A stretch of DNA of 12,497 bases from Fimenecus sp045579305 (GTDB lineage: Bacteria > Bacillota > Clostridia > Oscillospirales > Acutalibacteraceae), in the NCBI GenBank assembly GCA_045579305.1, contig JAZNLY010000080.1:1-12497 (forward strand). The letters are read 5' to 3'. Numbering within the stretch: position 1 is the first letter of the stretch; every line of letters begins with the position of its first letter. The notes beneath the pieces were generated by a model. That model was given only the letters and a program-made list of their open reading frames with translations, searched no databases and was not told where the DNA came from. Below are positions 6,130 through 12,497 of the stretch, one piece after another. The translations under genes and the position numbers were made by a program.

Positions 6130-9100
6130 CTATTTAAAAATGTTGCGGAAGCAATCAAGAATAGAATCAAATACTCTGCAAATCCAAATTGTCTTAGGTG
6201 CTTTTACGGTTTCAGTTGCACCGCAATCAAAACAAGTTCTTGTTTTTGTACCGTTTCTAAAGAAAGTTCCATCCTCATTATATACATATTCACCCCAGTT
6301 GTGGTCTTGAGTTTCTGTTGCATTACAATTTTCTCTGATGCACTCTCTCTCGTGACAACAACCATCATCACATTCTTCCCAAGCATCCCACTCATGACCA
6401 AGTGGCTCTGTATAGTTGTCAACATATGTATGACTACACTCAGAGCAAACAAATGTTGTGTATCCGCCTATAGTACAATCAGGAGATGTTATATTAGCAA
6501 CATAGTTGCAGTTTGCAGATTCAGTAAATCCACATTTATAACAATTTCTGGAGTGAGTTCCGTCATTATTCTTTTTCCATGAAGAATATGTATGTTCGTG
6601 AAGCTGGAATGATTTTGACTCAAGAGCAGCATTACAAATTGAACAGTATTTTGTCATCTGACCGTCGTGGTCTGCAGTTGCTTCAAAATCAACTTTCCAG
6701 ACACCGTCATCATGACCGGTTACCTCAATTACTTCACTGTCAATAACTTCACCACAAGCATCACAGGAAAGAATATTTTCGCCTTGTTGAATACAAGTCG
6801 GATAGCTTGATACTGTCCATACACCTTCAGTATGACCATAAGCTTCAATTTCACTTGTTTCGACTGCAACCCCACATTCTGTACAGTAATGTGTTGCCTC
6901 ACCTGACTGTGTACATGTTGGCTTGGTTGTTGTTACTTTAACAGTTTCCCCGTGACCGTGTTTTTCAATCTGTTCTGTTGCATAACAAGCGCTGCAGATT
7001 GAACAGAAAAGGCCTTTTTCACCATTTTCGGTGCAGGTTGGTTCTCTTGTTATGCTTTCATATCCAAATTCATGTGTATGAAGTGAAAATTCTTTTGTTT
7101 CAAGTAAACCATTGCAATTTGAACAATAACGGCTCATTTGTCCATTATGGTCAACAGTTGCTTCAAAATCAATTTTCCATACACCGTCATCATGTCCAAG
7201 AGCATCAATCTTTCGTGAATCAATAATTGTGTTACAAGATGAACAGATGCATATTTCTTCACCTGCCTGAGTGCAGGTAGGTGCTAATGAAGTAACCCAT
7301 ACGCCATCTGTATGACCTATTGCCGGAATTTCATTTGTGCCTGTGAGCATTCCGCAATCTGTGCAGTAGAGCTTTTCTTCGCCTGCAGTTGTACATGTGG
7401 GTTTAACGGAAATAGCGGTAGTCGTTGCACCGTGACCATTCTTTTCAATCTGTTCTGTTGCATACATTGCGTTGCAGATTGAACAGAAAAGGCCCTTTTC
7501 ACCATTTTCTGTGCAGGTTGGTTCTCTTGTAATGCTTTCATAACCGAACTGATGTGTGTGAAGGTCAAATTCCTTTGTTTCAAGAATCGCATCACATTTT
7601 GCGCAGTAACGGCTCATCTGACCGTTATGGTCTGCCGTTGCTTCAAAATCTATTTTCCAAGTGCCTTCGTCATGACCTGTTGCAGAGATTACAGAAGAAG
7701 TAATTTCTGCGTTGCAAATACCACAAATTTCTGTAATAATGCCGTCCTCTGTGCAAGTAGCAGGAGTTGTAAGCTTCACAGATGTATGTGAAAGTTTTTC
7801 AAGTGTTTGAACATTCATTTGAATGCCACAAGTTTCACAGCACTGTACCTGTGTTCCTTCCATAAAACAAGTTGCCGGAATAGTTGTTTTCCAATCACCT
7901 GCAATACAGTTATGGTTTTCACCTGTCTGAGTAACACAGATTTTAATAATCGGAATAAAAGATAAATCAGCATTAGTAATATATTTTGATTTGTCATTTA
8001 CATCCTTGTATGTGTCTTCTTTAATGTTGAATTTCAAGTAATAGTCACCAATTTCATTTGCTGTAAGAATTTGGCGATATGAAGCTGTTTCCAAAGATAT
8101 GCCATTACTGGAGTTTACATTGTTACCATTACCATCACAAATTGTCCAATAACCTGCAAGTGGAAGATATCCGTAATAAGGGACACTGTATGCGTTGTAA
8201 CCAGCTGTGACAACTGTTGTAAGGTCAAGAGAACCACCAATAGCAAGATTATAAGCACCTGATGATGTGTTTATAACTTTATCAAGATTATAGAGTGGTT
8301 CTATGCCAGTCAAATCAGTACTCATCCCATTGCTGAGCATTGTAATAGTTGCACCTGCAGCTGAAAGTGGAATTGTCTTGTGTAACCATTCAATACATTC
8401 TCGTAAGGTCTTATATCCACCATTTTGCTTAACGTCAATAATAGATTTCCAATCAATCGGCATTTTGTTTTTATCAGCTGAAACCTCGCTGTTATAAAGA
8501 TATGTATTATGACTTTCTTCAATACTCGTCATATCAATATACTGAATTGCTCGCTTGTAAATGTTGTCACAAGCTGTTAAACCGTTGACGGAGTCTGATG
8601 TACCAAAGTTAGCACACATGCCACCTAAGTAAGCAATTGCAGAAGGTCCTCCATAACCATTCATAGCAAACATTGCAACCTTATACGTAATATAAACAGG
8701 GCAATCATAATCAAGAACGGTTTCAATTTTACTGGACTTCTGAGTGATTCCTATTTTAGTATGAGCAGGTAGAGTAACCTGTGCTGTTGAAGTATTTGAA
8801 GTTGTTTGAGTTATTGTTTCTCCATTTGAGTATGCAGTAGCGATAGTTTCCTGAGTTGTGAAACTCTGTGAAAATCCTGCGCCTGCACTAACAAACAGTT
8901 TTGGAATAGAAAGTCCAAGCTTTGCTGAAACACCTGTCTGTGTGCCGAAGGTGTGTGATTCTGTGCTTTGCATTGAATTAGAAACTGAAACAGAGTTTGT
9001 TTCTGTAAAGCTTACGGAAACATTAGATGGGCTTAAAGTTGGGTTAGTTGTGTAACTTGTGAATAAAGAATCCCCTGCTGCATCATTGTACTTAACACCC

Positions 9101-9954
9101 GGTGCATCATTTTTTTCTGCTTCTTCTAAGCTGTCATATCCTTCCGCAGCAGTTTTAAATTCCACACCTTCCGGTGAGAAAGGTACTAATTCAAAATCAT
9201 AAAACGCTATACCAAATGATGAATAAGAAAACAATCCTAAGGCATCGGACGGGTCTTTTGCTCTGCTTGTGGCAACAGCGGCAATAACCGGTTTATTGGT
9301 TGTGTCTCTAAGGAGTTCAAAACCATCTTCGCTACCTGTTGTGCCCTTTAAAATAGAATTTTTTGTTTGTGTTGGATTATTGTTTGTTGCATTTAAAAGT
9401 TCATTTACCATATGCTCTTGAACAGCGTTAAGACTGGAATAATAAGCCAATCCGTTTGAATGAGCATACTCCTTGTTTGCAATCTGATTATTCCCTGTAG
9501 TGAATTCTGAGGTCGAAGCTAAAATCTCGGAAAGATTAAAGTCACCATTGGAGGTTGTACTGTCTTGAGTAAAAAGTGTATCGAAATGTGCTCCATTAGA
9601 TGATACCGAGCCTTCGTTGAATCCGTAATAGGGACCTGCTTCTTCAAAAACCTGACTTGCAACATTTGCCCAAATCTGTGCAGTTGAATAGTCACCCAGC
9701 TCTGCAGTAAGTGCCTTTATATAAAATTCCGGCACAGAATTTACAGAGTCCACAAGCATTCCACCATCGGCGATATCATAGTAGACCTTTCCATCTTCTG
9801 TTGTTACGCTTTTGATACCGGTTCTATTACCATTTGCATCGGTATAATATTCAGCCGTTGCTGCCGCTGAAACGATGTTGAAACCCAAAAGGGTTGAAGA
9901 ACTGATAGCGATACAGAGAACAACGGATAGAATCTTTTTTATTCTTTGTTTCAT
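6130..9954 (-). CDS. secreted aerolysin-like (ETX/MTX2-type) pore-forming domain protein with Cys-rich repeat region
   Basis: A 1274-residue exported protein. Residues 1-31 form a signal peptide with likely cleavage after IVSA or shortly beyond. Residues 32-300 match nothing I recognise. Residues 305-430 look like the pore-forming region of aerolysin/epsilon-toxin family proteins. They hold long Ser/Thr-rich alternating strands (VSVSFTETNSVSVSNS, TQTTSNTSTAQVTL), a glycine-rich amphipathic hairpin near 340-366 (VSAKLGLSIPKLFVSAGAGF) and a VTLPAHTKIGI motif. The last corresponds to the VPARSKI and VPANKTVKV strands of known toxins. Residues about 550-680 resemble an Ig-like domain. Residues 690-1245 are about 15 Cys modules, nine of them (761-1120) in exact 40-residue register. 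The C-terminus is WICRVFDSILDCFRNIF. The start at 9954 is fixed by AGGAGGT at 9961-9967. The gene follows the lipoprotein gene by 22 bases. Whether it forms pores, and on what target, is inference; the Cys region may anchor or target it. Confidence 0.75.
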   Translation of the reverse strand: MKQRIKKILSVVLCIAISSSTLLGFNIVSAAATAEYYTDANGNRTGIKSVTTEDGKVYYDIADGGMLVDSVNSVPEFYIKALTAELGDYSTAQIWANVASQVFEEAGPYYGFNEGSVSSNGAHFDTLFTQDSTTSNGDFNLSEILASTSEFTTGNNQIANKEYAHSNGLAYYSSLNAVQEHMVNELLNATNNNPTQTKNSILKGTTGSEDGFELLRDTTNKPVIAAVATSRAKDPSDALGLFSYSSFGIAFYDFELVPFSPEGVEFKTAAEGYDSLEEAEKNDAPGVKYNDAAGDSLFTSYTTNPTLSPSNVSVSFTETNSVSVSNSMQSTESHTFGTQTGVSAKLGLSIPKLFVSAGAGFSQSFTTQETIATAYSNGETITQTTSNTSTAQVTLPAHTKIGITQKSSKIETVLDYDCPVYITYKVAMFAMNGYGGPSAIAYLGGMCANFGTSDSVNGLTACDNIYKRAIQYIDMTSIEESHNTYLYNSEVSADKNKMPIDWKSIIDVKQNGGYKTLRECIEWLHKTIPLSAAGATITMLSNGMSTDLTGIEPLYNLDKVINTSSGAYNLAIGGSLDLTTVVTAGYNAYSVPYYGYLPLAGYWTICDGNGNNVNSSNGISLETASYRQILTANEIGDYYLKFNIKEDTYKDVNDKSKYITNADLSFIPIIKICVTQTGENHNCIAGDWKTTIPATCFMEGTQVQCCETCGIQMNVQTLEKLSHTSVKLTTPATCTEDGIITEICGICNAEITSSVISATGHDEGTWKIDFEATADHNGQMSRYCAKCDAILETKEFDLHTHQFGYESITREPTCTENGEKGLFCSICNAMYATEQIEKNGHGATTTAISVKPTCTTAGEEKLYCTDCGMLTGTNEIPAIGHTDGVWVTSLAPTCTQAGEEICICSSCNTIIDSRKIDALGHDDGVWKIDFEATVDHNGQMSRYCSNCNGLLETKEFSLHTHEFGYESITREPTCTENGEKGLFCSICSACYATEQIEKHGHGETVKVTTTKPTCTQSGEATHYCTECGVAVETSEIEAYGHTEGVWTVSSYPTCIQQGENILSCDACGEVIDSEVIEVTGHDDGVWKVDFEATADHDGQMTKYCSICNAALESKSFQLHEHTYSSWKKNNDGTHSRNCYKCGFTESANCNYVANITSPDCTIGGYTTFVCSECSHTYVDNYTEPLGHEWDAWEECDDGCCHERECIRENCNATETQDHNWGEYVYNEDGTFFRNGTKTRTCFDCGATETVKAPKTIWICRVFDSILDCFRNIFK
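6595..7674 (-). repeat. 480-bp tandem duplication made of 120-bp (40-residue) Cys modules
   Basis: Residues 761-920 and 921-1080 are two copies of a 160-residue unit. A quarter-length third copy follows (1081-1120), at DNA 7674-7195, 7194-6715 and 6714-6595. DNA similarity between the full copies is high in places; for example the 100 bases from 7441 and from 6961 differ at few positions. Each unit holds four 40-residue modules that start with His (761, 801, 841 and so on to 1081) and carry CxxC at positions 24 and 27. Three of each four also have Cys at 14. Period and register show recent unit duplication on top of older module duplication. Confidence 0.9.
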
Positions 9955-9960
9955 ATTGTG

Positions 9961-9967
9961 ACCTCCT
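9961..9967 (-). promoter_or_regulatory. strong ribosome binding site of the pore-former-like gene
   Basis: AGGAGGT on the minus strand lies six bases before the ATG at 9954-9952 and within the 22-base gap after the lipoprotein stop. It rules out the in-frame ATG at 9987, which would lie inside the upstream gene. It also supports independent strong initiation on a shared transcript. Confidence 0.85.
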
Positions 9968-9976
9968 GATATGTTT

Positions 9977-12019
9977 TTATGGTTCAACTATATTAAAATC
10001 GGCATTTACCGAAATATTAAACTGATTGAGATTATCAACAATAAGTTCAAGCTTTGATACATCACCCTCAAGCTTCATAACTGCCCTGATTTTTTCTATA
10101 TCTTTTTGAAGAATAAGTGCAAGTGCATTTTTCGGACAAGTTATTGTCAGGTCTGCAGAATCCGATGATGTATTGTAATATTGAAGTAGTGCACCGTTGT
10201 TGAAACGGAGCATTATTTTTTCGTTAGTATCGGTAAGATTAACATTAATTGTGAAATCCTCTTTTGATATAGAATGCTTATCCAGGAGAATTCCCACATA
10301 GTCAAATATCATTTCAGCAGTCATATTTTTAAGAAGACTTCCATCTGACTTTGCATTTGCACCTTTTTTTGCTGCATTTCCGTTGCGAAGTTCAAGTGCT
10401 GCAGAAAGATAAGCATTTCGCCATGTTCCCGATTCAGCCTGATAGCCGAGCTGTTCAAGAGCATCGGCACATAAAAGTCTTGCAGCCTTGTTTTCAGGGT
10501 CAGCGTAAACAAGAACATTAGTTACTTCTGCAACCCATTGATATTCGCCCTTATCAAAATCTTCCTTTGCTTTTTTGAGCACTTCATTGGTATTACCAAG
10601 ATATTCAACCCATTTTTTTGCACTTTCTGTAGGCTCAAGAGGATTGAGGTTAACAGGATTAGCATCATACCAACCCATATATTTTTGATAAACAGCTTTA
10701 GAATTATGAGCAACTGTGCCGTAATACTGACGAGTGTACCAGTTCTTTGCAAGTTCTTCGGGAAGTTTAATCATATTTGAAATTTCATCTGAAGTGTATC
10801 CTTGATTTATATAAGTCAAGGTCTGGTCATTTATAAATTTATACACTGCTGCTGTATCAGCAAGATAATCATTTATAAATTCGTTACCCCAGTGAGGCCA
10901 GTTGTGAGATTGGAATGTAACCTGAGCCTCATCACCATAAAGAGTAATTGCTTCAGTTATGTATTTTGCCCACGCACTACCATCACGAATCTGTGCACCT
11001 CTTAAAGTATAAAGGTTGTGAAGTGTAGCAGTACAGTTTTCTGCAACCCAGAGGGCTTTCATTTCAGGGAACCAAATATTCATTTCTGCAGGAGCTTCTG
11101 TACCGGGTGTCATTTGGAATTCCAGCTCAACACCGTCGATAACATAACTTTCGCCTGTTGCTTTAATTTCATATGTTGGTCGGATAAAAGCAACAGTTCC
11201 CGTTGACTGCCCCATACCGATACCCATTGCCATTCTTCCTGTTTCTGATTGTTCAAGGAAAACACCGTACTGATACGATGCTCTTCGTCCCATACCTTTA
11301 CCTGCATAAACATTTTCACTTACCGCGTGTTCTGTGAAATGTTCAGGAACAATAATCGGGATAAGACCACTTTCAAGTTGTTTTTCAAGAGATAATGTGC
11401 TGTCTGCTACTTGCTCCTGTGTTATAACACCAGCGATTCCGCCGTAGTGGTCAACATGAGGATGAGAAATCACAACAGCCTTTACAGGAAGTTTACCGAG
11501 ATTTTTCTCAACAAGTTGCATTGCTGCTTGAGTACATTCAACACTCATAAGTGGGTCAAAAACTATCCAACCACTATCACCTTTAATAAGGGTAAGGTTT
11601 GCCATATCATAGCCTCTTACCTGATAGATGTTTTCACAAACTTCAAACAAACCATAAGCGTGGTTATTTCTTGTATTTTCCCAAAGGCTTGGATTTACTG
11701 TATCAGGACATTCGTCATAGTTGTCAACAAAACTATATGCTTTCTGACTCCAGATAACATTGCCATCTGCATCCTTGATTTCAAGTGATTCAGGTGCATC
11801 TATAAGACCTTTTGTTGCAAATTCATATTCGGTTTTGTCTTTAAAATCAAGTGTTGAGTAAAGTGCGGAATTAACTTGAACTGTGTATTCTGTTGCGTCT
11901 TTTGTTTCTGCTGTTAATCCGAGTTCAGATACCATATCAACATTATTATCTGAGCCACAAGCAGTAAGTGAAAATAATAATAATATAAACGACAGTAAAA
12001 CTGCTATTTTTTTCTTCAT
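9977..12019 (-). CDS. lipoprotein of the SdsA-type alkylsulfatase family (metallo-beta-lactamase fold)
   Basis: A 680-residue predicted lipoprotein that should sit on the outer face of the membrane. Lipobox LTAC gives Cys21 as the lipidated residue. The body matches the SdsA1/YjcS family, which cleaves sulfate from alkyl sulfate esters with a two-zinc centre. The expected ligands are all present: HPHVDH at 186-191 followed by YGG, Glu308 in TPGTEAPAEM, Glu327 in WVAENCTATLHNLYTLRGAQ and His372 in SHNWPHWG. Spacings between the last three (19 and 45) equal those of SdsA1 as I recall them. Residues about 390-550 correspond to the all-helical dimerisation domain and 560-680 to the SCP2-like lipid-binding C-terminal domain. 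The start is fixed by AAGGAGG at 12027-12033. It is the first gene of an operon with the aerolysin-like protein. The physiological substrate is not shown; other sulfate esters or a lipid ester are possible. Confidence 0.9.
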   Translation of the reverse strand: MKKKIAVLLSFILLLFSLTACGSDNNVDMVSELGLTAETKDATEYTVQVNSALYSTLDFKDKTEYEFATKGLIDAPESLEIKDADGNVIWSQKAYSFVDNYDECPDTVNPSLWENTRNNHAYGLFEVCENIYQVRGYDMANLTLIKGDSGWIVFDPLMSVECTQAAMQLVEKNLGKLPVKAVVISHPHVDHYGGIAGVITQEQVADSTLSLEKQLESGLIPIIVPEHFTEHAVSENVYAGKGMGRRASYQYGVFLEQSETGRMAMGIGMGQSTGTVAFIRPTYEIKATGESYVIDGVELEFQMTPGTEAPAEMNIWFPEMKALWVAENCTATLHNLYTLRGAQIRDGSAWAKYITEAITLYGDEAQVTFQSHNWPHWGNEFINDYLADTAAVYKFINDQTLTYINQGYTSDEISNMIKLPEELAKNWYTRQYYGTVAHNSKAVYQKYMGWYDANPVNLNPLEPTESAKKWVEYLGNTNEVLKKAKEDFDKGEYQWVAEVTNVLVYADPENKAARLLCADALEQLGYQAESGTWRNAYLSAALELRNGNAAKKGANAKSDGSLLKNMTAEMIFDYVGILLDKHSISKEDFTINVNLTDTNEKIMLRFNNGALLQYYNTSSDSADLTITCPKNALALILQKDIEKIRAVMKLEGDVSKLELIVDNLNQFNISVNADFNIVEP

Positions 12020-12044
12020 TATTTTTCCTCCTTAAAACCCAATT

Positions 12045-12072
12045 TTTATAGCTTTTAGATTTGTATCAATAA
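12045..12072 (-). promoter_or_regulatory. possible promoter of the lipoprotein operon
   Basis: On the minus strand TATAAA at 12050-12045 is a fair -10, and TTATTG at 12072-12067 a poor -35 with 16 bases between. A start a few bases further on would leave only a very short leader before the ribosome binding site at 12033-12027. No better candidate was found in the 129-base gap, so transcription from the small upstream gene is equally possible. Confidence 0.25.
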
Positions 12073-12121
12073 ATGAGCTTATCCACATTCATAAACGGGA
12101 TTACTGATAAAAGTTTTTTAT

Positions 12122-12146
12122 AGAATTAGCCTCCACCTTTAATTCT
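12122..12146 (-). terminator. weak hairpin after the small Cys-cluster gene
   Basis: AGAATTA and TAATTCT pair perfectly over seven bases around an 11-base loop, starting three bases after the stop codon of the 113-residue gene. The stem is AT-rich and no clean T run follows on the minus strand. It may only attenuate read-through into the lipoprotein operon. Confidence 0.3.
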
Positions 12147-12148
12147 TC

Positions 12149-12490
12149 TTACTTTTTATTATGGTGGCAGGTACAAATACCTATCAAATCATCACCGTGT
12201 AAATAATGTTCACATTCAGCACATTCGCTGAATTTGTTTACATTACCTTTATAGTGCTTGCAAGCATCTTGCATTTTAGTGACAAATGGAGAACCATCGT
12301 CGGTGTATTTGGGGGTTGTAAGAAAATCAGGATAAATCGGCATTGGCTCAATCGCAGGATTTTCCCGTTCATATTCTTCATAATATCCATAATACAGTTT
12401 AAAGGTACAATCACTAATACTAAGGATTTTATAAAGGTCTCCCTCTTTAACTTTTTCAGTTGTATTTTTCAAAAAAGGATTATTGAACAT
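12149..12490 (-). CDS. small conserved-looking hypothetical protein with C-terminal Cys cluster
   Basis: A 113-residue soluble protein with no signal peptide or membrane segment. I do not recognise a named family. The N-terminal part (MFNNPFL, GDLYKILSISDCTFKLYYGY) is followed by an acidic region rich in Pro and Tyr (EPMPIYPDF), then a segment DDGSPFVTKMQDACKHYKG. The C-terminus holds CAEC (90-93) and CTCHH (106-110), with Cys77 nearby, a likely zinc-binding site. The ATG lies eight bases from the window edge. The frame stays open to the edge and its ribosome binding site is outside, so a longer protein cannot be excluded. It is co-directional with the lipoprotein operon, 129 bases away. Confidence 0.65.
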   Translation of the reverse strand: MFNNPFLKNTTEKVKEGDLYKILSISDCTFKLYYGYYEEYERENPAIEPMPIYPDFLTTPKYTDDGSPFVTKMQDACKHYKGNVNKFSECAECEHYLHGDDLIGICTCHHNKK

Positions 12491-12497
12491 TTTTTTC

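Noticed and set aside
6595..7674. CRISPR-like or noncoding tandem repeat
   Set aside because: The 120- and 480-bp periods are in frame, diverge at codon level and encode conserved Cys and His positions, so this is protein repeat, not an array of identical repeats and spacers.
6301..7791. Plus-strand open frames opposite the Cys-module region
   Set aside because: They are antisense shadows of the repeated Cys-rich coding sequence. They lack ribosome binding sites, and their Cys and His content mirrors the repeat.
9955..9987. ATG 9987 as start of the aerolysin-like protein
   Set aside because: It lies inside the upstream gene and would put hydrophilic residues before the signal peptide. AGGAGGT at 9961-9967 points to the ATG at 9954.
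9977..12019. Beta-lactamase or antibiotic-resistance role for the metallo-beta-lactamase-fold lipoprotein
   Set aside because: The ligand set, the TPGTEAPAEM and HNLYTLRGAQ motifs, the helical middle domain and the SCP2-like C-terminus are those of alkylsulfatases, not class B beta-lactamases.
12079..12087. Replication origin suggested by a DnaA box
   Set aside because: Only one box is present; there is no cluster, AT-rich unwinding region or dnaA/dnaN neighbour.

Overview
The window looks like chromosome from an AT-rich anaerobic gut Firmicute, probably class Clostridia (Ruminococcaceae/Oscillospiraceae-like). The evidence is strong AGGAGG-type ribosome binding sites, a Gram-positive lipoprotein signal, a BspA-like leucine-rich-repeat surface protein, and Cys-rich 'PTCTxxG...CxxC' modules of the kind common in secreted proteins of that group. 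No rRNA, tRNA, transposase or CRISPR array was seen.

Layout. (1) 1-2540 is sugar metabolism. A 3'-truncated L-rhamnose isomerase gene (rhaA) runs leftward off the edge, and a family GH4 alpha-galactosidase gene (melA) runs rightward from a good extended -10 promoter. (2) 2664-5645 is a 993-residue secreted protein. It has a signal peptide, BspA-type leucine-rich repeats, a probable PPC-like beta-sandwich, two related Ig-like repeats, two 38-residue Cys modules and an unusual Cys/His/aromatic tail. It starts at GTG. (3) 5646-6129 is a 484-base convergent intergenic region rich in inverted repeats. It holds terminator-like hairpins and a compact element (5863-6054) closed by a perfect 12-bp inverted repeat, with stem-loops inside. 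(4) 12019-6130, read leftward, is a two-gene operon: a lipoprotein of the SdsA/alkylsulfatase metallo-beta-lactamase family, then 22 nt later a 1274-residue secreted protein. The latter's middle region looks like an aerolysin/ETX-MTX2-type pore-forming domain. Its C-terminal part carries nine consecutive 40-residue Cys/His modules in exact register. (5) 12490-12149 is a small Cys-cluster protein of unknown function.

How the parts may work together. The rhaA/melA pair fits use of plant-derived sugars. The rest is an envelope or secretion locus. Its two large secreted proteins come from opposite strands and converge on 5646-6129. They share the same style of Cys module and both end in a short aromatic amphipathic segment. 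The candidate novelty is the two-gene unit of alkylsulfatase-like lipoprotein plus aerolysin-like multi-module protein. The structured intergenic element is a second, independent lead. Functions beyond the named families are inference.
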